Shown: one piece after another, positions 1 through 7,909 of the stretch
Layout: each line of letters opens with the position of its first letter
How positions within the stretch are numbered: position 1 is the first letter of the stretch
Source of the DNA: RGIG8748 sp045646525
GTDB lineage: Bacteria > Bacillota > Clostridia > UMGS1810
DNA: 46,985 nucleotides
Direction: 5' to 3'
Assembly: GCA_045646525.1 (NCBI GenBank)
Contig: JAZRKX010000050.1
Span: 1 to 46,985 of the forward strand
Position numbers and translations under genes: made by a program
The notes under the pieces: model-generated
Told to the model about the DNA's origin: nothing
Database searches by the model: none
Seen by the model: the letters and a program-made list of their open reading frames with translations, nothing else

Positions 1-954
1 AATAGCAAGACCTGTAATGGAGCCATGCAAGAACGATGGACCATGTGCAAGACCAATCTGTCCGTAAAGCTGTTTCTTATCAGCTGCACCTTCTTTTGCC
101 AAATCTTCAATAAAGAGAAGGCCTTTGCCGGGCACTTCCTGGAATACGGGAGTAACATGTGCCACATCGGATATAATGACTCTGTCTGCAGGTACATGAG
201 GATCATATGCTATACCGAATTTGAAGAAATCATTTTCAATTTCAGTAATATTCATACCGCCCACATTTCTCTCTGCAGCTTTGTTATATCCAAGCTGCTT
301 TTCATAGAGTGCGGTAATCTTCTGCTTCTGGAAAGAATTACAGAAAAGCACCATGTTATCAAACAGTGCATTGGCATCTGCCATTTCCTTGTAAAGTGCT
401 TTGAGCAAGTCGAGAGAAAGTTCCGCTCCGCCTGCTGCTATAGTAGTTCCTGTAGCGCAAAGCTCAAAGAGACCTCTCGTCTGATTGGCTTCGGCAGCCG
501 AAGTTGCTCTTCTGTATACGCCGTTGAAGAATGTATATTCAACATCGGTTGCGATTTTTTCAAGCTTTCTTGCAATCTGGAAATCAAGCTCACTGGGAGG
601 ATTTGCTGTCTGACCGGCAGTGTTGATACCGGAGAGCTTACCCCTATTTGCCTGCTTAGCATAAGTAATAGCTATTGTCTCGTGGAAAATCTGTGTTACA
701 TTCTTTTCCTGTTCTCTTGCAATAAGAGATGATTCGGGAGCTTTCTCCGATGCAGTCTCCGATATCGAAGGCTGTGAAGCTTCGGGGAGGTCGTAGGTTA
801 CTCCTGTGGGGAATTCATCATTCTCGGTCTTGAGTCCTCCGGAAAGTCCGCCAATCATAGATAAAAGCGGTGTTTTGGTAGGAGATACCGAAAAAAGCTC
901 TCCTGCGTAATTGGGTAAATTGTAAGTATTACCTGTTCCTGTTACTGCTGGCAT
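1..954 (-). CDS. Phage major capsid protein, SU10-like (DUF5309 type), 3' end cut by window edge
   Basis: The frame is open from an ATG at 954 to the first base of the window, 318 codons without a stop, so the C-terminus is missing. The N-terminus (MPAVTGTGNTYNLPNYAGEL) and the following stretch with TPLLSMIGGL and FPTGVTYDL resemble SU10-like major capsid proteins, which build the icosahedral head shell. It lies directly after the scaffold gene, the usual order in tailed phages. No alignment was run, so the subfamily is a recognition call; the capsid role is well supported by position and length. Confidence 0.82.
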   Translation of the reverse strand, partial: MPAVTGTGNTYNLPNYAGELFSVSPTKTPLLSMIGGLSGGLKTENDEFPTGVTYDLPEASQPSISETASEKAPESSLIAREQEKNVTQIFHETIAITYAKQANRGKLSGINTAGQTANPPSELDFQIARKLEKIATDVEYTFFNGVYRRATSAAEANQTRGLFELCATGTTIAAGGAELSLDLLKALYKEMADANALFDNMVLFCNSFQKQKITALYEKQLGYNKAAERNVGGMNITEIENDFFKFGIAYDPHVPADRVIISDVAHVTPVFQEVPGKGLLFIEDLAKEGAADKKQLYGQIGLAHGPSFLHGSITGLAI

Positions 955-982
955 TGTTCATCGTCCTTTCAAAAATTATAAT

Positions 983-1663
983 TTACATAAGTATTACGCC
1001 GTTCTCTGCGGCTTCTCTCTTGATAGAGATTGCTTCGGCAGTATTGCCTGCCTTTCTTGCATCTGCAAGACGGGTTTCGTATGTAGCGGGGTTTTGTGCC
1101 TGCGTGGTTGTGGATGCTGTAAACTGTGGATTTGCCGACTGCTCAACAACGAAGCTGTCCGCATTGGCTTCCTTGTATGAATTGGTGAAATCATCTGCAC
1201 CGAGGATTTTACCGTCTTCAACCTTAAGCCCCTTATCAACAAGCTTATTAATAAACATCTCTTTTGCTGCATTGCTTGAAAATTTGAGACTGCTTGCAAC
1301 ATCTTTTGCCAATGATATGTACTGCTGCTTTTCAAGCTCAGCTTTGTACTTTTTACCATCTTCTTCATATTTGTTCTGAAGAGTGTTGAGTTGGTTTGTA
1401 AGAGTTGCAACTTTGTTCTTGTCGCCGTCTGCTTCTGCAAGTTTAGTTTGAAGGTCGCTTAAATCCTTATCTCTTTTTGCTACAGTGTCGTTAAGACCAT
1501 CTATCACCGTATCTTTTGTGGCGATATCTTCGTCATACTTAAGCTTGTCCACATACTTTCCACTCGCAAGGTCAGCAATCTTGAAACCGTTTGCAGTTAC
1601 CCCCTGCACGAACTGTTCCCAAGTAATTGCTCCGTTTTCAAACAATTTTTTCAAAAAATCCAT
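983..1663 (-). CDS. Phage capsid scaffolding protein (GP20-like)
   Basis: This 226-residue protein has an N-terminal helix (MDFLKKLFENGAITWEQF), then a long charged coiled coil at about residues 45-120 rich in K, D, E and L. The tail is flexible and Thr/Gln-rich. This matches the phage GP20 minor structural/scaffold family, which guides capsid subunits into proheads and is then removed. It sits 28 bases upstream of the capsid gene and after a strong late-type promoter. An AGGAG-like site precedes the ATG. Confidence 0.85.
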   Translation of the reverse strand: MDFLKKLFENGAITWEQFVQGVTANGFKIADLASGKYVDKLKYDEDIATKDTVIDGLNDTVAKRDKDLSDLQTKLAEADGDKNKVATLTNQLNTLQNKYEEDGKKYKAELEKQQYISLAKDVASSLKFSSNAAKEMFINKLVDKGLKVEDGKILGADDFTNSYKEANADSFVVEQSANPQFTASTTTQAQNPATYETRLADARKAGNTAEAISIKREAAENGVILM

Positions 1664-1777
1664 ACTGCATACTCCTTTAACATTTTTTAAATCAGTTTAA
1701 TTTATAAATCCGCAGCCTCTGTCTGCGCCGAAATGTGCGTTTGGTTTCATGCCGTTACGCTCGGCTTATTTAATTAG

Positions 1778-1827
1778 ATTATATATGACATTAATTCAAA
1801 TACCCAAATTTTTCCGCTTAATAAGAC
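1778..1827 (-). promoter_or_regulatory. Late promoter copy 2, upstream of the scaffold/capsid unit
   Basis: Reading leftward, a 27-base block (1827-1801 side) ends in a -35-like TTGGGT at 1807-1802. An 18-base spacer and TATAAT at 1783-1778 follow. The same block with the same -35, the same 18-base spacer and a TACAAT -10 occurs upstream of terS (8386-8436). The -35 is a poor match to TTGACA, so an activator bound to the block is inferred. A leader of about 110 bases precedes the scaffold ATG. Confidence 0.75.
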
Positions 1828-1859
1828 ATAAAAAATAAGCACCTGCATTTGCAAGTGCT
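1828..1859 (-). terminator. Rho-independent terminator just upstream of late promoter copy 2
   Basis: On the minus strand AGCAC..GTGCT arms with an inner TGC/GCA pair form a hairpin followed by a T-rich run (TTATTTTTT). It would stop transcripts from the minor capsid unit before the new late promoter. Confidence 0.65.
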
Positions 1860-1885
1860 CTGATTATTATATTTTGGGCATGATA

Positions 1886-1917
1886 AAGGCATTATCTCGA
1901 TTTTGAGATAATGCCTT
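1886..1917 (-). terminator. Perfect 13-bp hairpin after the small gene at 1923
   Basis: Arms 1886-1898 and 1905-1917 (AAGGCATTATCTC and its complement) pair perfectly around a 6-base loop, right after the stop codon at 1923. On the minus strand it is followed by TTTATC, a weak T run. It forms a double terminator with the hairpin at 1828-1859. Confidence 0.6.
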
Positions 1918-1922
1918 AGTGA

Positions 1923-2192
1923 TTATAAAGCCAAATATTTATATGTGTGTTCGGTTTGTTCAAAATGCAAATCGTCACCTTTTTTTGTAACCCACAAAAC
2001 TGCAGGCATTGGTGTTTCATCAAGCAAGCCTAAACCTTTTTTAACACTTTCACATTCCGGGTCGAAGTGTTGTAATAGTAAGGTGGTCTTATTTGACGAT
2101 TGCGACATGGCTCTTGCTTTTTCAAAGCTAAGATTATTATCATTACAATATTTCTCTATTTGCGGTGCCCATTCTTCAAATCTCTTGCACAT
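1923..2192 (-). CDS. Small hypothetical protein downstream of the JAMM-bearing minor capsid gene
   Basis: This is 89 residues starting at MCKRFEEW. The ATG at 2192 follows GGAGGGAG with good spacing, so I prefer it to the earlier in-frame start at 2210, which lies inside the upstream gene. The protein is soluble and mixed charged, with no family I recognise. Its start lies 6 bases from the stop of the minor capsid gene and it is closed by its own terminators, so the two genes are co-expressed. A role as partner or immunity protein of the JAMM-like domain is only a guess from position. Confidence 0.7.
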   Translation of the reverse strand: MCKRFEEWAPQIEKYCNDNNLSFEKARAMSQSSNKTTLLLQHFDPECESVKKGLGLLDETPMPAVLWVTKKGDDLHFEQTEHTYKYLAL

Positions 2193-2197
2193 AACTA

Positions 2198-3958
2198 TCA
2201 CTCCCTCCAAAATTCAAGATACTCACCTTGTGAATTATAAATATATGCCACTTTTTGTTTAAAACAACTTAATATCTCTCGGTCACCAGTCGAAGCCTGC
2301 AAACAATTCAGCCCAACACCAGGATGCGTATGACCACTCCACTTAAATCCTTGTTTGCTTAATTCCAATGCTTGCTGAATATCTACATTTACAGAATTAC
2401 TGTTTCCTCTAATAACAAGTCGACTGTTGCCTTTTGTGAATAATGCAAATTCATCACCCGTATGTGCTGTTAAAGCTGATAAATCTCTCATATTTACGGT
2501 TTTCTTTGGAACAACAACCCTACTGTTATATTCAGTAAGCAAAGAAATTAATTTTGACTGTCGTTTATTTAGTGGTCTGCCAAATGTCAATATGGCATTT
2601 GGGTTGCCTTTTCCTGTATTTCTTTGTTCGATTGGACTGTCAATACTATTTATATTCATTATTTTGACTCCCTGTGATTTTATTATACCACTTCCTTGGG
2701 ATTTGTCAACATTTTTCACATCTACGCCCTTAACTTCATCCTGAGCAGTATATATTCTTGTTCTATTAAATTCCGGCTCAAGACCGCAATCCTCACAGAA
2801 CTGTCTGTATTCATTTTGTTTCGTGCTTATTTCCGCCTGATATTGTGCTTGTAATTCATATTCCTTTGCAAGCTCGGCAGCTTTCTTCCCTTCTCTTGCT
2901 TTCTTTATGTCAAGCTCGTATTCACGCATTTTTTGCGTACACCAATACTTTGATTTTGTTACCTTTTCTCCTTTTTTATTAGTATATGTATATCCGTTGG
3001 CATTTTGCTTGATGATTTGTTCCAGCTGTTCTTTTGTATATGCAGGAGACATTGCCTCCAATATCACACTTATAATAATGTGGTGACAGTTCCATACACC
3101 GATGGGTCTTTCTATTGGGGCAAAGCTATTGCCGTTTTCATCTTCAAAAGGCTGATTTGTCTGTAGCTTATCAAATTCTTCATTCGTAAAACGATGCCCC
3201 TGTATTGGTTCATGGTCAGGTGCAGAATAATTATGGACACTAAGCTCAACACCATCGGCGCCGAACTGCTCCCCTGTGATTCTGTCTACTTCATGACTGA
3301 TATTTCGTATTCCGTCAAGTATATTGCGTCTAACAGCAGTATCAAGCCGTACATAATGATTCTTTCCATTGTCAGATGTATATTCAACTGTTTTAATACC
3401 GCTTTTCACAAGCTCCTTTATAGCTTTTGGAATTGCTTCATTATAGCTCTCTGGTCCCATAACAACAGATTGTATTGCCGTATCTACGACCTTTTGATAT
3501 ATCTTTGATAAAGGTGTAGGAAAGCGGAAATTTCCTCTTAGCGGGTCTCTCTTCATAAAGGCTGTAGCATTGGAGAGATTGTCGAATTCAGCGAGAGTTG
3601 CACGCTCAACGGCTTTTATAGTTTTCTGTAGCTGTTCGTTATCCTCAAACGGAACAAATGACAAATTACGATAATCATAAAACGGTTTAGCATCTTCATA
3701 TGTATTTTGTGCTACTGCTTTGATAACCTTTTTTATTTCCTTTTCCTGCATCTGTGTTGAACGAGCAAGTATTTTGTTAATCTCTTTGGCATCAGAACCG
3801 TTTTTTAACAGTGTTTCAAGCTTATGCACATCCGAAGGGAGCATGTTTTTTATTTCTCCCAAACGCTTGGCAATTTTCTCAATGACCGCCATCTCAATCT
3901 GAGTTTGGCGGTCTATAAGAGGTTGTATTAATTTGTCTATGGCTTTTTCATTAAGCAT
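2198..3958 (-). CDS. Phage minor capsid protein 2 with C-terminal JAMM/MPN-like domain
   Basis: The start is set at the ATG of MLNEKAIDK (3958), 7 bases after AGGAG; 586 residues. Residues 1 to about 400 look like phage minor capsid protein 2, with the typical GVWNCHHIIIS segment near residue 288. After a Ser/Gly-rich joint near 420 comes an unrelated C-terminal domain. It holds HTHP at residues 543-546 and STGD at 556-559, which is the spacing of the JAMM zinc motif (HxHP, then SxxD). A Glu at about 503 could be the catalytic acid. JAMM enzymes are zinc isopeptidases or peptidases. Here the domain may process virion or host proteins, or act as an injected effector; its function is inferred. 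Confidence 0.8.
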   Translation of the reverse strand: MLNEKAIDKLIQPLIDRQTQIEMAVIEKIAKRLGEIKNMLPSDVHKLETLLKNGSDAKEINKILARSTQMQEKEIKKVIKAVAQNTYEDAKPFYDYRNLSFVPFEDNEQLQKTIKAVERATLAEFDNLSNATAFMKRDPLRGNFRFPTPLSKIYQKVVDTAIQSVVMGPESYNEAIPKAIKELVKSGIKTVEYTSDNGKNHYVRLDTAVRRNILDGIRNISHEVDRITGEQFGADGVELSVHNYSAPDHEPIQGHRFTNEEFDKLQTNQPFEDENGNSFAPIERPIGVWNCHHIIISVILEAMSPAYTKEQLEQIIKQNANGYTYTNKKGEKVTKSKYWCTQKMREYELDIKKAREGKKAAELAKEYELQAQYQAEISTKQNEYRQFCEDCGLEPEFNRTRIYTAQDEVKGVDVKNVDKSQGSGIIKSQGVKIMNINSIDSPIEQRNTGKGNPNAILTFGRPLNKRQSKLISLLTEYNSRVVVPKKTVNMRDLSALTAHTGDEFALFTKGNSRLVIRGNSNSVNVDIQQALELSKQGFKWSGHTHPGVGLNCLQASTGDREILSCFKQKVAYIYNSQGEYLEFWRE

Positions 3959-3970
3959 ATTTAATCTCCT

Positions 3971-4004
3971 ATAAAAAATACCACAAGCCAAAATGGCTTA
4001 TGGT
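3971..4004 (-). terminator. Terminator/attenuator just before the minor capsid gene
   Basis: On the minus strand arms 4004-3994 and 3990-3980 (ACCATAAGCCA / TGGCTTGTGGT, one G-T pair) close a 3-base loop, followed by ATTTTTTAT. This is a strong intrinsic terminator only about 13 bases before the minor capsid start, so head-gene transcription must read through it or be regulated here. Confidence 0.7.
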
Positions 4005-4008
4005 ATAA

Positions 4009-4077
4009 TGGCAAATGTTCCGATTTCAACGGAAGCTTCGTCTACCAACGCGTGCTCACCCTACACTACTATTTGCC
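4009..4077 (-). ncRNA. tRNA-like folded intergenic RNA segment (unrecognised)
   Basis: On the minus strand a 7-bp closing stem (GGCAAAT 4077-4071 with ATTTGCC 4016-4010) encloses three further arms. They are a 4-bp arm GTGT/GCAC with a 7-base loop, a weak 3-bp arm CGT/ACG, and a 5-bp arm TTCCG/CGGAA with the 7-base loop TTGAAAT one base before the closing stem. This copies the acceptor stem, a D-like arm and a T-arm, but there is no proper anticodon arm. It overlaps the last codons of the upstream gene and is followed at once by a terminator. The role is unknown; the fold was drawn by eye. Confidence 0.4.
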
Positions 4078-4452
4078 ACGCTTATTATACCACGCTTTGT
4101 ATACAAAATCAACCATTTCCCGTTCTTTAGGCGATAACCCCGATGTACCGCTTTCACTATGTTCATATCCCTTGTGAACATGAGGCCTCTTTCCGTTATG
4201 CTCATGTGTTAAGTCAATACTTTTATTTCTCTTGCCGTCATTATCATAGTATGTTATTGTCTTTAATTCGTTTTGCGAATTGACAGTCACATAGATTCTG
4301 CCTTTTGTTCTTGTTTCCATGGGCGTTTTAGCTGATTCGCTATCGTTGTACTTCACAAATTTTATATTACTGATTTTTAACAAAGTACTAAACTCTGTTC
4401 CGTATTTTTTCCCTTTATCAGATATTCCGCTTGCAGAACCTCTTCCTCCCAC
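4069..4452 (-). CDS. Small phage protein with MGGRGS N-terminus and His-rich C-terminal motif
   Basis: This is 127 residues with a GTG start 8 bases after AGGGGAG. The N-terminal MGGRGSASG tag is one I associate with phage proteins encoded near portal and minor head genes. The middle has a beta-rich stretch (RIYVTVN...). A cluster of histidines (HEHNGKRPHVHKGYEH, about residues 83-98) could bind metal or form a catalytic site. The function is unknown. It could be a small nuclease-like or toxin-like cargo, but no catalytic family is clear. Confidence 0.65.
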   Translation of the reverse strand: MGGRGSASGISDKGKKYGTEFSTLLKISNIKFVKYNDSESAKTPMETRTKGRIYVTVNSQNELKTITYYDNDGKRNKSIDLTHEHNGKRPHVHKGYEHSESGTSGLSPKEREMVDFVYKAWYNKRGK

Positions 4453-4456
4453 GTTA

Positions 4457-5071
4457 TCATCTCCCCTCGGGTTTTTTAAATCGCTGATTTATTATGTATT
4501 CCACATTCCCTTTATAATCTTCATGAGTATAAGTGAACATTAGTATTTTTGAAGGTTGCAACCTTGTAAGCATTTCGTTATATCCATCTTTAAAAGCTTT
4601 TCGTGTATCCTTATTCATCATGCAACCGATGTTGGAAACAGCCAATGTGCTACCTTCGGGTTCACCGTCAAAACACCAATCATAGCTTTGCTTGTCACTC
4701 CAAGCAACTGTTGGAATAACATTCACTCCATTCTCTTGCCAATAAGCCGCACACCAATGTTTCCTATAATGATTGAAAATTTGTATGGATTTAGGGAAAT
4801 CTGTATATAAACTAAAATCGGGTGATAAAACAACACCGAATTTCTTTATATACTCTACATAACGCCTCGGGTCATTCCATACCCTTTCAAATTGGTAATC
4901 ATCTAAAAAGAAATTTACACCAATCTTTTCAGGCTTCTGTTTATATGACATAACATTATTGAAACCAATCCATTCACAAACATCTATTGTATTTACACCA
5001 ATAATTTGAGGTATACCATATTGACCTACACCTTCATACATTCGTTCCCTTAAATTCAAAAACTGTGCCAT
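4457..5071 (-). CDS. DUF4417 family protein
   Basis: The start is set at MAQFLNLRER (ATG 5071), about 10 bases after AAAGG; the GTG at 5083 is an alternative. The protein of 204 residues has the DUF4417 pattern: FFLDDYQFERVWNDPRRY, then SPDFSLYTDFP, a NVIPTVAW strand and an EPEGSTLAVSNIG segment. The family is uncharacterised and frequent in Clostridia and their phages. Here it lies between portal and minor capsid genes and 4 bases before the MGGRGS gene, so it belongs to the head operon. Confidence 0.75.
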   Translation of the reverse strand: MAQFLNLRERMYEGVGQYGIPQIIGVNTIDVCEWIGFNNVMSYKQKPEKIGVNFFLDDYQFERVWNDPRRYVEYIKKFGVVLSPDFSLYTDFPKSIQIFNHYRKHWCAAYWQENGVNVIPTVAWSDKQSYDWCFDGEPEGSTLAVSNIGCMMNKDTRKAFKDGYNEMLTRLQPSKILMFTYTHEDYKGNVEYIINQRFKKPEGR

Positions 5072-5085
5072 TATCGAAAACACCT

Positions 5086-6618
5086 TTATTCACCAATAGA
5101 ATTTTCTGTCTCGCCTCTTGCCTTCCACGTATTGTATGCTTTGATTTCCTTAACACGCTCAATGGCCTGCTTGCGGGTAAGACCATACTCACACACCAAA
5201 TAATCCACATCTGTGCTAAGGCCTCTGTCTATTTCGACCATGCGCCGTGTTGCTTCTTTTTCGGGGTCTTCTTTAATGCCGTTACCCCATTCAAAAGATA
5301 TTTCATAGTCACCGTTTTCGGATAAGTTATACAAATCCGCGTACACATTCATTATGTACACAACATGCTCCAAAGTGTCCTGCAGAGCTTTTTGTATTTC
5401 TGCTACCGATGTGACACTCGCGGGCTTGCCCGAGCGTATTTCTTCTGCAGTCTTAGCTACAGTATTGGGATCTGATATCGTACCGGGTGCAAGCTCACAG
5501 TTACCTTCGATTTTGCGCAGTATGTCATTAAGACCGTTTATTAAGCTTGCATCTCTGTATGTAGGATTGAATATATTCCATGTTGATGCGACATTTTCAT
5601 CAAAATCGTTTTTACGATATAAGCGTCTCTGTTTGGCAGGCACTTCGGATTTATAGTTGCCGTTTTCATCCAAATACTCATTTATTGCGGTACGGTCAAT
5701 ATCTATTGCCATTTCACCGCCCTCAAATTCCCATATTGTTCGGCTATACTGTTCATCTGCATCTCTTATAAGTTCCTCCGTACCGCCGCCATACACACTC
5801 ATTCCAAGCTTGCTGTGAGTATCTGTATTATTGGCAATAGGAAGTTTGAAATAAGCAAAGAGCGGCTTGTCGGACGGTATTTGAGCTTTTTCGGCAAGCA
5901 TGGACCACTCTGGAACTGACTGAATGGATATTCGTGCACCCAGCTCTTCGGTGGGCGAATTTGTATTTGCTGTTCTGTATGCCTTATTGGTCACAGCGGC
6001 AATACCATTTTGCCATTTGTGATGCTCTACACGACTATAGATATAATCCGTGTGCATTATGCGCTCTATAAATGCCGCCTCTGTTATTTGTCCGCGGGCA
6101 TCAAAGGAAATGGGGATGAATTCATCCGCCTGTACAAAATCACATGCGAACTCCCCATTGCTTAAATACGGCTTAAATACCAAACCGCCTAATGCAATGG
6201 CGTACTCCATATTCTTACGGAGCTGAGATATAACACAATCATTGTATTGTTTGTTTAAATATTCGGCTCTGTTCACAGGACCATCACTTTCATACTCTGT
6301 ATATGAAAGTCCCGTAACTTCATCAATGCTTGTTATTTCACTTTTCGGAGGTGTTATCTGTGTTTTCATCTCTACACAAACAAGGCGTGCTTTTTCTGAT
6401 GCTATACGCTTTGCAAGCCCGAGAGAGACAACTCTTTCCGGGTCTTTGTGGGTGGGGACCTTTTTCCAGGGAGGTTCATTCTGATACAAAAGTCTCCATG
6501 TACGCTGTGCATTAATCATTTCTTGTGATATTAAAGGCTTAATATCAAGTTCTTTTTCAATGGTCTTTCTATTCATACCAAACAACCCCTTTATAAAATT
6601 CATAAGTGAAGTAAACAT
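5086..6618 (-). CDS. Phage portal protein (SPP1 gp6-like)
   Basis: The ATG at 6618 (MFTSLMNFIKGLFG) follows AAAGGAAAT and is almost contiguous with the terminase stop at 6620, giving 510 residues, a normal length. The N-terminal TWRLLYQNEPPWKK region, the central VNRAEYLNKQY segment, the AYFKLPIANN stretch and the acidic C-terminal half match SPP1-type portals. The portal is the dodecameric ring at one capsid vertex through which DNA is pumped and to which the tail attaches. It lies directly after terL as expected. Confidence 0.88.
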   Translation of the reverse strand: MFTSLMNFIKGLFGMNRKTIEKELDIKPLISQEMINAQRTWRLLYQNEPPWKKVPTHKDPERVVSLGLAKRIASEKARLVCVEMKTQITPPKSEITSIDEVTGLSYTEYESDGPVNRAEYLNKQYNDCVISQLRKNMEYAIALGGLVFKPYLSNGEFACDFVQADEFIPISFDARGQITEAAFIERIMHTDYIYSRVEHHKWQNGIAAVTNKAYRTANTNSPTEELGARISIQSVPEWSMLAEKAQIPSDKPLFAYFKLPIANNTDTHSKLGMSVYGGGTEELIRDADEQYSRTIWEFEGGEMAIDIDRTAINEYLDENGNYKSEVPAKQRRLYRKNDFDENVASTWNIFNPTYRDASLINGLNDILRKIEGNCELAPGTISDPNTVAKTAEEIRSGKPASVTSVAEIQKALQDTLEHVVYIMNVYADLYNLSENGDYEISFEWGNGIKEDPEKEATRRMVEIDRGLSTDVDYLVCEYGLTRKQAIERVKEIKAYNTWKARGETENSIGE

Positions 6619-6619
6619 A

Positions 6620-7909
6620 TTAATTTCCTTTCCGCCTGCAGTATTGCCAGAGTGCATAACGCACAGCATCTATAGCATGATTGTCCTTATCGGGATATGA
6701 GCTTATAATATTTCCGTCCTTATCCCGTTCATACTCATATCGTATAAATTCTTTATATGTATGGGGACATCTGCGTTTATCTATGTATATATGCGCCAAT
6801 CCCTGCAGCCATTGCATACCATAGCGAACACTTTCGGGACCTTTCTTTGCACCTTTGACAAATGCACCATATGCTTTAAAGTCAGCACCGGATTTCTCTT
6901 CGGCTATATCATAGGAAAGCAGCTCATTCTTGCCCATGAGTGGTTTGTCACCCTCATATAAATCTTCATATAGTTCTATATTTCTCTTTTTATGGCTTCT
7001 GTACTCTGCGAATATGTATATATCATGCCTCTTCGAATCAAGATAAACTTTGACGAGATGATTTGGGTCTGCTGCAAATCCCCAGTCAAGACCACTATAT
7101 ACATAGTCAAATGTTTTCCACAGAGGTTCACCATCTATAAGCTTTTCCATATCCATATCGCTGACATTTTCAAATACATTTCCGCCGGTACCTATTGCTT
7201 TACCCATGTACTCATGCTCATATGCCCTTGGGTTGACATCTTTTAGATATTCAGCTTCTGCTATAAACTGCTCTCCAAGCCAATCGACAGGCACATCAAG
7301 ATATGTATTGTGTATTACATAAGTATCATCTCTTGTTGAAGCCTCATCTGTATATTCATTTGCCCAATTATTTGTGCTTATGGGCGGATTGAAGGTACGG
7401 AAATCCCAAAACTTATGTCCGCCTCTCATTGTAGACTGTGTTGCCGTTCTAAGTTCATTCTCGCCGGCGAATTGGTCTAATTCCTCAAACCATGTTATGC
7501 CAATGTACCCAAACTTCATTTTAAGAGATTTTGCTTTTGTCGGGTCATCTAATCCTTTGAATATAATGGTCTGTCCTGTTGGCTTAAATACTATAGGTGC
7601 CGAATGCGTCTTCGGTATATGAAAATAATCTTCAAGCCCGAGCTTATTAATCCCCCATACTATCTGTGACCATATGCTGTCTTTTATTGTATTTCCTACT
7701 TTTCTAAAGCATGCCGCATGACACTCGGGATTGTTTACTATAAGCAGTGGTATCGCTATACCCATAAAACTTGATTTCGTGCTGCCTCGCCCGCCTTTAA
7801 GAATATAATGTGTATGGTTGTGTTCTAAAACATCCTCCAGAACTTCTTTGTATTTCTCGATTATAATTTCTTTAAGATTAATCTCGACATCTATTGCTAT
7901 CACTCCCAT
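6620..7909 (-). CDS. terL: Phage terminase large subunit (Terminase_3 type)
   Basis: Packaging motor ATPase and nuclease, 429 residues. Walker A is GGRGSTKS at 39-46, Walker B is IGITWFEE at about 136-143 with the catalytic Glu pair, and the C-terminal RNase-H-like nuclease shows GLDWGF near 273 and NHAIDAVRYAL near 412. The start overlaps the end of terS by 10 bases, which suggests translational coupling; its own ribosome binding site is weak. Confidence 0.94.
   Translation of the reverse strand: MGVIAIDVEINLKEIIIEKYKEVLEDVLEHNHTHYILKGGRGSTKSSFMGIAIPLLIVNNPECHAACFRKVGNTIKDSIWSQIVWGINKLGLEDYFHIPKTHSAPIVFKPTGQTIIFKGLDDPTKAKSLKMKFGYIGITWFEELDQFAGENELRTATQSTMRGGHKFWDFRTFNPPISTNNWANEYTDEASTRDDTYVIHNTYLDVPVDWLGEQFIAEAEYLKDVNPRAYEHEYMGKAIGTGGNVFENVSDMDMEKLIDGEPLWKTFDYVYSGLDWGFAADPNHLVKVYLDSKRHDIYIFAEYRSHKKRNIELYEDLYEGDKPLMGKNELLSYDIAEEKSGADFKAYGAFVKGAKKGPESVRYGMQWLQGLAHIYIDKRRCPHTYKEFIRYEYERDKDGNIISSYPDKDNHAIDAVRYALWQYCRRKGN

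Noticed and set aside
438..662. Leftward 74-codon frame inside the capsid gene
   Set aside because: It is a shifted frame of the capsid gene, whose own frame is open from 954 to 1.
25..732. Rightward 235-codon frame at the left edge
   Set aside because: It runs antisense to the continuous major capsid frame and reads as low-complexity Cys/Ile-rich sequence without a ribosome binding site.
4009..4077. A true tRNA gene
   Set aside because: There is no anticodon arm and the D- and T-loop consensus bases are incomplete, so I list it only as tRNA-like.
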